Source of the DNA: Hemibagrus wyckioides
Taxonomy: Eukaryota > Chordata > Actinopteri > Siluriformes > Bagridae
Direction: 5' to 3'
NCBI RefSeq assembly: GCF_019097595.1
Contig: NC_080715.1
Span: 23,742,073 to 23,806,072 of the forward strand
Length of the DNA: 64,000 bases
The notes below the pieces were generated by a model. That model made no database searches. It saw only the letters and a program-made list of their open reading frames with translations, and had not been told where the DNA came from. The position numbers and the translations under genes are program-made. Below are positions 12,535-22,067 of the stretch, piece after piece (the stretch's first letter is position 1; every line of letters begins with the position of its first letter).

Positions 12535-13060
12535 CATTCCATCTTCACATCTGTTAATTAACATGTCCGTGCTCTGGAATCTTCAAAAGGCATACAATCT
12601 CTTTAAATTTGATTAAAGTGATACCTATTAGGCAGAGTGTTTTTCTTTGGGTCTTTCAGCTAATTAAATAGCTTTGTATAGCATCGACTGCTTTTTCCTA
12701 GACACAACACCCGAGTTCAACTGTGCCGTTCGACATGCACATATCTTAATTGCAGATCATTTTGCAAATGTGGTTCAATTTCCTTTACAAGACAGTTACT
12801 GTTAACTGCTATTTTTAAAGCCAATAACAACGTCAAAAGCTTTGTATGATTAAAGCAATTAAAGTTTCTCTTTGTTTTCTGAATACAGTGAGATAGGCAG
12901 CAGTGTTTGTATAACATTTATTAAACATTTACTAAATGGAATTGAATCTGTCATCGCTGAGGTTTTCCATGACAATTACCATTTAGGCAAACACTTTCAT
13001 TCAGGGAACATTTCACAGCATATAGCCCCGATTAGCCCAGCAATTTTAATCAAACCTTAA
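12535..13060. promoter_or_regulatory. Strong candidate CNE rich in homeodomain sites
   Basis: About 500 bp with no simple repeats and an unusually dense set of homeodomain-type cores: palindromic TTAATTAA at 12554-12561, GATTAAAG near 12612 and 12848, AGCTAATTAAATAG near 12658, CAATTAAAG near 12856, and CAATTTTAATC at about 13040. Non-AT segments such as CCCCGATTAGCCCAGC (about 13026) lie between them. This is the texture of deeply conserved developmental enhancers; conservation must be measured. Confidence 0.42.
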
Positions 13061-13380
13061 CCTCAAATCTACCAGCAGGGAGAGGAAAGTAACTTAAGCA
13101 GTCTTTTACTAATTAGCATACTGCATTTTTTCCTATTAGATAAACTGCCTTTTGAGATCTAAATGTTTTAATCTGTCTAACCGTTGTGTAATCTCACAGT
13201 TCCCTAAAATCCTTTAAACACAGAATTCAAATACTCTTTCTACGGTGATGCAATCACGTTCTGCTTTCAGAATCAGAATTTAATGCTAATTACGAATCCA
13301 GAATTGTTTACAGGAAGTGGATACATTGCGAAGATAAGGAATAAAATGTTTTGAACTCATTTATGTATATGACTTTTCTT

Positions 13381-13381
<1 letters not shown>
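13061..13381. other. Unique AT-rich DNA, no gene seen
   Basis: Continuation of homeodomain-core-rich sequence (CTAATTAGC near 13109, TAATGCTAATTACG near 13281) up to the GATA array. Might belong to the preceding candidate CNE. Confidence 0.4.
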
Positions 13382-13441
<60 letters not shown>

Positions 13442-13442
13442 C

Positions 13443-13515
<73 letters not shown>
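13382..13515. repeat. (GATA)n microsatellite, 134 bp
   Basis: About 33 GATA units with a single GACA interruption near 13440. Nearly pure, so probably young and length-polymorphic. Confidence 0.98.
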
Positions 13516-13516
<1 letters not shown>

Positions 13517-13576
13517 CAAACCCATTTTTACATCTTCTTTTTAGAAGCCATCAAACACATATTGCTAAACACATTA

Positions 13577-14226
13577 TATTGCCAAAAGTATGTATACATC
13601 TAAGTGTTACACCCATATGTACCCATACCCATGTGGGGAAGGGGTAGCTTAGTGGCTAAGTCTGATCAGAAGGTTGTGAGTTTGAGTCCCATGTCCACCA
13701 AGCTGCCACTGCTGGCCCCCTAAGCAAGGCCCTTAACTCTCAGTTGTATAAAATGAGATAAATTGTAAGTTAAGGGTGTCTGCCAAATGCCAGAAACAGG
13801 GCACTGATATGGAGTTGGTCACCTCTTTGCTGCAATAATGGATTTTTCTGTTCAAGCCCCACTATATGTTGGAGCCTGGCCGTGGGGATTTGTGCTCATT
13901 CAGCTACAAGTGCATTAGCGAGGTCAGGGACTGATGTTGGGTGAGAAGACACAAGAAGAGTTCCAGTTCATCCTAAAGGTGAGGTCAGGGCTCTGTGCTG
14001 AACACTTGAGTTCTACCACATGAACCTTGACTTTGTGCATAGAGGCATTATCATGATGGAACAGGTTTGAGCCTCTTAATTCCAGTGAAGGGAAATCCTA
14101 ATGCTAAACAATACAAAGCCATTCTAGACAACATTTTGTGCACATTCTGTGGCAACACATTGGGGACAGCTCACATATGAGTGTGATGGTCAAGTGTCCA
14201 CATACAGTACCTTTGGCTATACAGTG
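13577..14226 (-). mobile_element. Deleted Tc1/mariner-like element, interrupted by a SINE
   Basis: The left end has TTGCCAAAAGTATGTA and ...ACACCCATATGT. The right end, read on the opposite strand, has TAGCCAAAGGTACTGTATGTGG and ...CACTCATATGT; these are matching terminal inverted repeats. The interior on the minus strand matches the 3' transposase region of the relic at 887-1235 ('ACATCAGT..CTGACCTC..TAATGC'). Without the SINE the element is about 500 bp, so most of the transposase is deleted. TA is present at both borders, as expected for this superfamily. Confidence 0.8.
13635..13796 (+). mobile_element. tRNA-derived SINE inserted in the Tc1-like element
   Basis: An A-box-like TAGCTTAGTGG (about 13644-13654) and a B-box-like GTTTGAGTCC (about 13680-13689) form the tRNA-like head. 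The body follows with 'CCACTGCTGG' and 'AAGCAAGGCCCTTAACTCTCAG', and the tail ends in TGTCTGCCAAATGCC (about 13777-13791). The same unit occurs at 60077-60263 and, reversed, at 44203-44371. Both flanks are Tc1-like element sequence, so this SINE landed after the transposon. Confidence 0.85.
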
Positions 14227-14449
14227 TATGTGGAATACTTTAAGTACTTTAAGAATAGTACTGTACAGTGTAGATGTTAAATTCTGATTAAGTTATTGGT
14301 GGATGTTTCTGCAAAGAATCACAGGGTGCAGGGATATCGAGTATCGAGCATGGCACCAGGAATCACAATGTTTAAGTACACATTATAGGGTTCGATATAT
14401 TGTAGACTCCATGAATCAGACAGGGATGGAGCTTTGTGCTGCCTCCGTC
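14227..14449. other. Unique DNA, no gene seen
   Basis: No recognisable repeat or coding content. Confidence 0.45.
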
Positions 14450-14700
14450 TGAAGTCCCCTCATTGATTACCTTGAGCCAAGTGGAAATGGCTCATGCATC
14501 TCATGTACATTATAACAAATGTTCTCTTTGCATTACAATTGAACTGTGATTGTTATGTTCAATCAATGCAAAAGGTCAAAGGATCACCACTGCCAGCGAT
14601 TTAATGGAGAAGTCAATAGGGATTCATTTTAATCACTGCTGTAGTTGCCCAACAAGCACAACAGAAACCATCAAAGCCACAGCAATTATACAGGTTTACC
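14450..14700. promoter_or_regulatory. Candidate CNE with a nuclear-receptor-like site
   Basis: Repeat-free block with TCATTGATTACC (about 14460), TTTGCATTACAATTG (about 14528), CAATCAATGC (about 14570), and AGGTCAAAGGATCA at 14573-14586, a direct-repeat-like pair of nuclear-receptor half sites. GATTTAATGG and TTTTAATCAC follow. Conservation not tested. Confidence 0.36.
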
Positions 14701-14814
14701 TTGCAATTTAGATATCCCCAAATCTTTTGCCAGTGTTTTAAACAGTGTAAGAAGCTCTGGGAGTAATTGTGTACTGACTCTATTAAAAAAAAATGTCTTC
14801 ATGTCTTAATGTCT
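14701..14814. other. Unique DNA
   Basis: Short spacer; nothing recognised. Confidence 0.4.
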
Positions 14815-15095
14815 TCATAGCTTAGTAATTAGCAAGTTTGCTTTGGGTTGGGGGATTACCTTTCATCTCCACCTTGCATGTGAGGTTGTCATGTCTTCAT
14901 GTGTTGCAGAGGTTTCTGCCCCAGTACAAAGGCATTCACTTTCAGCTGATTGGCATCTCTAAATTGTCTGTAGAGTGTGAATGAGTGAATGTGTATGTCT
15001 GGTTGTGTGTGTGTTGTGTTTGTGCCCTCAAGTCTCTGGGGATAGACTCCAGGGTCTCTGGAGAATAAGCAGAACAGAAAACTGATGGATAAAGT
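14815..15095 (+). repeat. Fish tRNA-headed interspersed repeat, degenerate copy
   Basis: The order of words is 'CATAGCTTAGTAATTAGCAAG' (eroded tRNA-like head), 'TTCAGCTGATTGGCATCTCTAAATTGTC', a GT-rich part (about 14990-15025), then 'GGGGATAGACTCCAGGG' and 'ACTGATGGATAAAGT'. The same arrangement is seen at 60487-60767. Both look like copies of one common repeat family in otophysan fish. Confidence 0.65.
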
Positions 15096-16049
15096 ATGTC
15101 ACTTCATTTTGAAAGTCACATGAAAACTGCACCATACCTGATTTTGAATACATTTGTGTATATGTTTTCTGTAAATCTTGTACTTACATGTCTGAATTGT
15201 ATAATCTTTAACATTATTAACTATAGCAATTGTTTGTTTGCTTTTTTTTTATAGTCATATAACTTATAATCCTGTCATGTGTATAGTGCATTAAATAAAG
15301 AAAGGAGGCATTAGATGTAATTGTAAATAAATGATTTCTTTGTCATTCTAATACAATCATACTATTTCCCTCAGTACATTTCAGCATAGTTTGTTTTTCA
15401 TCCTATGTGTAGTTAAGCAAATGAACTATGAACCTGACGCTGTAAATATACCAGCAACAGAACTTTAGTATTGGCTCCATACAAATATTTAGATACATTT
15501 AGAAAAAAATTGTCTTTATCAACTCACTGGATTTCATTTCATGATAAGACTTTAAAAAAAGGAACACTTTGCTGGTTTATCAGTTTACCTTGAGTCCTGG
15601 GTATGTTATATTTATGATGATATGTTCTGTCGCTGTGTCAGTAAGAGCACACTAGTTTCCAGGCCTTCAGTATGGTTTGACATCTGCCCTTCTTCGTTCT
15701 CTGTTCAGCTTGCAGTGTGCTTCTCTGCTAGGATGGGGTCAATGCCATGCAACCTCCAAGAGACAAATATTGAAGATCAATATATGTTTTTTTTTCTCCT
15801 GCACATCACACATGGGAGGAGTGTGTTTAGAAAACAATACTGTCCATATACTGTATACTATACAGTTTTGTCTAATATAATATTGAATTATAGTATATTT
15901 CCTTACAGAATTGAGAAGCAAGATTAATGAATAAGTGCTAGTGTAGTTTCAAACATTCAAATATATACATTATATTCTAATTGCTCACTGCTAAATGTTA
16001 ATTGCCAACGTAGAGTCTACAGTACATGTGCATGATGAATCAATCCAGA
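15096..16049. other. Unique AT-rich DNA, no gene seen
   Basis: Overlapping short frames at 15622-15927 have no recognisable protein features. No repeat recognised. Confidence 0.5.
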
Positions 16050-16480
16050 AATGTGATCTAAACTTGGTTGTGTTTAAACCGAGTACCAACTTTATGCAAT
16101 TAAAGTTATTTATCTCTCTTTTCGGAGTTCATCAATTATTTTGAAATACAGTTAATGCCCATAAGAGGGATGATGTATGATTGGACTAATTATTTCTTAT
16201 TCATTATGCTTTCTAAAGCATATCAATTTTGTTAATACCATGTAATTAAAACATGTCAGTGCACTACAAGTTGCAGGCTTTATTAATGACTATGAAAATT
16301 ATTTTTAATTAAATAGCCAATTACAGAAAAATCCTAACCATGAGAATTGACATTTAAATGAATTTAATTTAAATTGCTTTTCAACATTGTTTTACCAAAG
16401 CCTTATAGGATGAATAAATTATTACATCAACCAATATGCAGTGTCATTGATCATACAGGAGTCATATCACAGCTCTACTT
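16050..16480. promoter_or_regulatory. Strong candidate CNE, very dense ATTA/TAAT cores
   Basis: Unique block with more than a dozen homeodomain-type cores, for example CAATTAAAG (about 16099), CTAATTATTTC (about 16186), GTAATTAAAAC (about 16242), TTTTTAATTAAATAGCC (about 16302) and CCAATTACAG (about 16317). TTTCTAAAGCATATCAATTTTG is near 16211. No tandem order is visible, so the AT richness is not simple sequence. Confidence 0.4.
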
Positions 16481-16884
16481 TTAAATACTACTCCGCCATA
16501 ACGCATTAGTTTTATGGTTATTCATCAAGGCTGAGAGCAGTATGAGTTTGCTCTGTGCCTTTTCTTACTTCCTGCTGCATTTGTCTTCACATTGTTAAAT
16601 ACCGTTGCTGGTATGTGGATTGTGCAGGAAGAGCAATCTGCTACAGGCATTTCTTCTTCAATTGCATAGGCTTTCATCTGCATCTGTCAACTATTTGAGA
16701 ATGTCTACGTATATAACATTTAAAATGATGCTACTTAAGGAATTTTTATGGAACATTATTAAAAAAAGTATGACTGTTTTAAATAGATTTCAGATTTATA
16801 TTCATATTCTCATAAATAGATCAGATTCCACTGCATTCCATCAAATTTTAAGATAAAAGGAATACATGCATCAGGACTTTTCTC
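16481..16884. other. Unique DNA, no gene seen
   Basis: The frame at 16605-16856 has no recognisable features. Confidence 0.45.
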
Positions 16885-17097
16885 TGTACTGGCACTTAGG
16901 GAATGAACTTCCCCTGGCTGTCTTCAAACAAAGACTGAAGAGCTATCTCTTCATCAAGCACTTTAAAAAATACATTATCGCATTAACACATTGTATTCCT
17001 GGAATCTGACATGCGTATTTTTACTAGCATAGATATGTCTTATGATAGATAAATTGCTTAGATTAAAGCATCTGCCAAGTCCTGTACATGTAGGCTA
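16885..17097 (+). mobile_element. LINE-like 3' end fragment
   Basis: The segment 'GAATGAACTTCCCCTGGCTG', 'TCTTCAAACAAAGACTGAAG' and 'CTATCTCTTCATCAAGCACTTT' matches the 3' coding end of a fish non-LTR retroelement family as I remember it. It closes with AAGCATCTGCCAAGTCCTGTACATG (about 17065-17090), essentially the tail found on the SINEs of this window. A related fragment lies at 37545-37905. 5'-truncated and inactive. Confidence 0.6.
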
Positions 17098-18528
17098 TAT
17101 AGTGAAAGCATGGCATTATGTGTCTGTTAAAAGACAAGAAAATGTAGCACTATTTAATGTTTTATCGTTAGTTGAAATAAAATGATTTTGAGCTTGAAAC
17201 ACTTACACGTTTACACTCAATCAACTAACGACAACCAAGATTTCACAGAGAATCTGTAAAATTTATTGGATGGAATAATTCTTGTCAATCTCGTATGCGC
17301 GGTTAAAATAATGCCACTATTTGTAATTCACAGTATAGATCTCACTGCAGGAGTCTTTAAGGTTGGAATGCATTAGTGTAATTGTAATGTGTGGCTCTAC
17401 CACGGCAGGTCCTGCTGTGTGCCTACAGCTCTAATGGAGCCTGGATTCATCAAGTCACCCCAGCGTATTAACCCCTTAAATCTTGTTCACTTAGTCATCT
17501 TAAAGCATTTTTTCAGTGAATAGAACAGAAAAGGGGTGAGTAAAAAGTGAATAGTTTAATAGGTTAATAGTTAAAAGTGTTCAAACCAAAAGATCATTGA
17601 CATCTCTGTGTTTCAGATGCCTTTCCATGTCTTTTGTCACCTGCACTTCTCCGGAGGGGTTTTTATGACTAATTTGTAGTTAACCCATGCTAACATGAAA
17701 AACGGTAGGCAAACTATTGTGACATTCATTGTTTATAATGAAATCTTAATATGGTGAATATTTAAGCAAAGGTTAGCAACATAAAGGGCAAATGGATTGC
17801 CTGGCTATGAATTTTAAGCAGTTATTGATTTTCACACTACCTCTTTGCCTGAATGGTAATTGTGAAATGGTTCTCTTACTTATCTTAAGGCCCATCTACC
17901 TAACATGCCTTTCTAAAAGCTGTGGTGCTGCAGCTATAATGGTAACAGTATAGCACTAGGTGTGGATTCCTAGCTCTTGCTCTAATAAATCACCTTGTCC
18001 CTGAACTTGGTCTTGCATTACACTTGAATACAGCATTTCACAAAAGTAGCTTTCTAAAGTATTTCGACGAAGAGGGAAGATCCAAAAACCTGAGCTGTTT
18101 GTTTGTTAATGACACCAGCACCAGCTTGCACCCCAGACGTTACATCATCAGTCCTGATGCTGCTTTGGTGTGCTCACAGATGAAATGCAATCCATGCGCA
18201 TCACCTAGACTTGCGTTTCACCACCTTATCGACAGAAAACAGCAACCCTATCCTGCGCACAGCTTTGCTGAACACTTCCTCCCCTGCTGTGTAGACATAG
18301 TTAGGTTACTATAAACTCACAGAGCTGTCTATATTTTATTTGTCAGATTTTTATGTTTAAGGTTTTTGAACAGTTTGAAAAAAGTCATGCAATCATTATT
18401 GGTCTTAGTAACGTTCAGTAATAACAAGAGCTGCACTTGATGTACACTTTAATAAATTACATTAACCGTAGATATCTTATCTGATTTTTTACAGCAATAT
18501 AACTGTGATTTTTTTTATTTCATAACTA
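17098..18528. other. Unique DNA, possibly regulatory around 17330-17500
   Basis: The segment 17330-17500 is of high complexity (GGAATGCATTAGTGTAATTG, GCGTATTAACCCCTTAAATC) and may be conserved. The rest shows nothing recognisable. The open frame at 18024-18314 has no known features. Confidence 0.4.
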
Positions 18529-18987
18529 TATACACTCACTATCCACTTTAATTGAAACTCCTGTACACCTGCTCATCCATACAGTTATCTCTAACCATCC
18601 TACAGACTGTCAGCTCAAAGATGTATTCTCCGATCATTCTCAACAACACAGTGATTAAGCCTGCAGACCCTCAACTCACAGGGTGTTTTTGGTTGTTTTT
18701 TTTTGCACCATTCTGTGTAAACTCTAGAGAATGTTGTGTGTGAAAATCCCAGGAGATCAGCAGTTTTTGAAATACTCAAACCAGCCCATCTGGTACCAAA
18801 ATCCATGCCACAGTTAAAGTCACAAAGATCACACTTTTTCTTCATTCTGATGTTTGACGTCAACATCAACCAAAGCTCTGGACCTGTATCTGCATGATTT
18901 TTTGCATTGAACTGCTGCCACATGACTGGCTGATTAGATAACGGCATTAATGGGCAGCTGTTCCTAATAAAGTGGAGAGTGAGTATA
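18529..18987 (-). mobile_element. Non-autonomous Tc1-like element with terminal inverted repeats
   Basis: The ends are inverted copies: TATACACTCACTATCCACTTTA at 18529-18550, and the reverse complement of the right end reading TATACTCACTCTCCACTTTATTAG. The element is about 459 bp and bounded by TA. Between the ends, on the minus strand, is only the N-terminal DNA-binding part of a transposase. This end sequence is a well-known fish interspersed repeat. Confidence 0.85.
18615..18947 (-). pseudogene. Tc1-like transposase, N-terminal helix-turn-helix fragment
   Basis: The 110-residue open frame contains a clear helix-turn-helix of Tc1-like transposases at about residues 55-80 (AGLSISKTADLLGFS followed by TTFSRVYTEW). 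This part normally binds the terminal inverted repeats. The catalytic DDE region is absent because the element ends after the DNA-binding domain, so it cannot transpose by itself. Transposases of this superfamily are usually around 340 residues. Confidence 0.8.
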
Positions 18988-19154
18988 GCTCCAAATGGCT
19001 GACAAACTAAAAGATAAGGAAAAAATCTGAATGTGATACATGTGCATTAATACAATATGTAAAAAAGTGATTGAGAATATCAAAACAGGATGAGAAACCT
19101 ACATAGAATGGGATATTATAAAAGACTACAAAAAACATATTAAAAAAAAAAAAC
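18988..19154. other. Spacer between two Tc1-like relics
   Basis: AT-rich; may include eroded upstream sequence of the next relic. Nothing certain. Confidence 0.4.
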
Positions 19155-19500
19155 ACAGGCATTGGTCCACTAAATATGGAAAAAATGATTTGGTCAAATG
19201 AATCACCCTTCACAGTGCATGTATGGAGACACTAAAAAAACAGTAAAGACCTGAATGCTTGACCCTTACAATATGGGATCTAGTGGCTTTGTTTTTTGGC
19301 ACAGTTTGGGTTTATGTGTCTCTTCACGAAGGAAGGGTCACATCAAATCAATACCCACTGATCACCTTTACTCTGGGATGAAACTTTTCTATCCTGATTG
19401 GAGTGGTCTTTTTAAGTATACCTCCAACTCTACCTCCATCCATACTGCAGGAAAGCTCACTGACTGGGTATGAAAATGATAGAGATCCTATGCTTTGGCC
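19155..19500 (+). pseudogene. Tc1-like transposase fragment, catalytic-region relic
   Basis: Reading the plus strand gives a WSNESPF block near 19190 (family: WTDESKF type) and, at 19255-19473, the string TDHLYSGMKLFYPDWSGLF, which fits the '...MKHFYPDGSGLFQDDNAP' region of Tc1-like transposases. In this copy the D-D-N-A-P block has become YTSNSTS, so the second catalytic aspartate is lost. It continues with IHTAGKLTDW. No clear terminal repeats found. Opposite in direction to the neighbouring element at 18529-18987. Confidence 0.7.
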
Positions 19501-19790
19501 TTCTCAGTGACCAGATACCCACCTGAACACTTAGGAGAAAGATTAAAGTGATGTTTCTCCATCAACCATCATCAAAACACCAATTGAGGTTAATAGTAGT
19601 TATAATGAAATACATACTGTAAGCATCTGAGTAAAAAAGGTTTGGAAATGCTTGGGATGAATTGAATAATACAAAAATCCGATTTGTTCTTTATTAGATT
19701 TGCAGATGTCCCTTTATCATCACGAGTCACAACGTTGCCAAATAATGTACTGTAACTGCAGAGATATTAGATAATAGCAGATGTTAATAC

Positions 19791-19821
<31 letters not shown>

Positions 19822-21540
19822 AAAGGAAAAAAGTTTGAATCTCCTTTACTAAACTTATAAATAAACTCTTAAAACTTATCACCACCTTTTGCCTTTATAT
19901 CTGCTTTCAGCTTCTTTGTGCTTCCCCCGAACATCTTTTGAATCGTCTCAGTTGTAATAGTTGGCCTCCCTTTAGTCTAGCCCCCTCAAACACACGGTCT
20001 TTCTGACATGTCTTTTCTAACTCTGCCAGATTGCTTGGCAAATCTTTGCAGATTCTTCCTGACATATCTTTTATAACTCTGCCAGATGTCATACACTGGA
20101 GACTGAGAGGATCTTATCAAAATATTTTATGTTAATTCTGCCTTATGTTCAGATTGTTGCAGGACACATGTGTTTATTTTTAGCTTCATTTAATGCTTTT
20201 TTTGTAGATAAGATTGTAAAGAAGCAGTACATTTTCCTTTTATTTAAAAACGTTTTTTTATTAGTTGTGGCTATGCAGTTGGGGTGTAATCATGATTCTT
20301 AGGATTCTCTTGCTGGCACAGGAGTCAGACTTGTCTCTTAAATTCACTCTCTTAATCAGGACTAAATTATACATTGTCTTTTTGTTTGGACACATACTCC
20401 ATCTCCAAATCACTTCCTGTCTCCAGCAATATGTTCATACATTCATCATATTGCTAAATGTGTAGCCAAATATTGAAGGCAAACTCTGATGCAGATGTAT
20501 TTATCTATTTTATATATAAAGGGTCATTTGGATAATTAAGAGTCCTCTGCTTGAAATAAAAGGCTTGGAACCCTGAACGATCTTTTAATATAATGAATGT
20601 TATAAGGGACAATACAATACTCAGGGTTTCTATATGGCCTAAAAGTGTACAGCTATAAGGGCAAGTGAGTGGATTGCTCTCTCAGAAAATATTGTCATTT
20701 CTTATGCTGGAGACCGAGAGCTATACTTTACTACACAGCTCTGTTTGGCCTCTCCCTCACTTGTGTGTGGTACAATGTGAGAAAATGTTTTGGGATTACA
20801 TAGTGGAGTCTCCCAGACTAGAGTAAAAGATAGGTGTTATAGTGTATTGTTTTAGCGAAATAGAGAAAGGTCAGGGGTTTCTCTGAGTTCATTTTGGTAT
20901 GGTGTGTGTGTGTGTGTATGTGTGTGTCTTTGTACATGGCTTTTGTGCTGCTCAAACCAGATTCAGTTCACAAAAGTCTTCTCGAAATGACCAACCTCAC
21001 ACAGAGAAATGACACACGAAACCCCTTCCTACGCTCGGGGGATTGTCCGGATGGCAGGTGTGTGTGCACAGGTGGGAGTACAAATAAGAAGAAAGGGTAT
21101 GTGACAGGGACTAGAAGCAGATATTTTGTTTCATATTGACAAAACAACTCAGTGATATTTTATATATTATATAAATCTAAGCAGGAACAAAGAGTGTTGC
21201 ATATACACAAAGGGTGAATGTATTGTTATTGCTTATTCATTTGTGGAAAAACAGCAAAACATTAAGTTTAAGGTTAAAAACAGAGGGTTTTTTATTTTCA
21301 CATCTAAAAATAGCTCGGTTTGTCCCCATCTGATGCCATATGCTTATTTTATTGATTATTAGCCTATATAGTCGTCAATAGCATATAGAGCACCACTGAT
21401 TCAGAGAGCGCAGTGAATGTGGATGGCATTTCACTGTATGACACCAAGGATACAGACAAACTCCGAAATAAGAAATAAAGACTAAATCAGGAACTGCGTA
21501 TGAATAAGTGAAGTCAGATCATTTATTTATGAGCGAGAGA
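19501..21540. other. Upstream flank of the dach gene; unique DNA with small repeats
   Basis: Holds an (AAAT)n run at 19792-19821, two diverged copies of a ~56-bp unit at about 20001-20090 (both with 'GACAT.TCTTTT.TAACTCTGCCAGAT'), and a GT run at 20902-20930. No gene recognised. The short frames have no family features. Confidence 0.5.
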
Positions 21541-22067
21541 AAAGTTTTTGTCTGTAGTGAGATCTGCTCTTAGCATCGGCTTTCACTTCCACTCAGTACC
21601 AAACAATGTGAAAACACCGGTACCTCCAGTAAATAGCGTTAATTGCGGGAAATTATATGTAACGCTTTATCGCGCGCTTTCGGACGCAGACAGTGTGCGC
21701 GTGCTTCAAAGGCCGACAGTGTCCACTAGCTCCTCCCTCTTTGGACCTTGTGACAACAACAACTCATCCCAGAGAGCGAGCTGCACTTTTCCGCTCATTT
21801 TCTTCCTGTCACTCTCTCTGTCTCGGTCTCTCTCTCTCTTTCTTCCAATCTCCAAATGGTTGTCCCGCCGTGCACAGCCTAATTCATTACAACAGACGCC
21901 TTTTTTTTTTCTCTCATCCTTTTTTTTTTTTTTTTTTTTTTTACTTTTCTCGACGGAGCGTAGTGCCGTGGATTTCTCCTTCTGACCAACTCGCGCGTTA
22001 CTTTTTTTCTTTCTTTGGGGTGTTTTTTTGCCCACTTTTTGAACTTTATCGCGTGCTCGAGCTGACC
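21541..22067 (+). promoter_or_regulatory. Proximal promoter and 5' leader of the dach gene
   Basis: GC content and CpG frequency rise toward the exon (for example the GCGCGC block near 21671). No convincing TATA box is placed; a CCAAT word is at about 21845. The leader holds long pyrimidine tracts, with poly-T at 21900-21910 and 21920-21942. The transcription start is not visible from sequence. A short upstream ORF is listed separately. The reading frame of the main ORF is open back to a GTG at 21693, but no in-frame ATG occurs upstream of 22068. Confidence 0.55.
21856..21882 (+). other. Short upstream ORF (8 codons)
   Basis: ATG at 21856 followed by eight codons in total (MVVPPCTA) and a TAA ending at 21882. 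It is out of frame with the main start, 212 bp downstream. Its context is weak at -3 (C) but has G at +4. It lies in the mRNA only if transcription starts upstream of it. It is the only ATG I see between 21856 and the main start. Confidence 0.4.

Noticed and set aside
13382..13515. GATA-factor binding cluster
   Set aside because: Nearly pure tandem GATA units are better explained as a young microsatellite.
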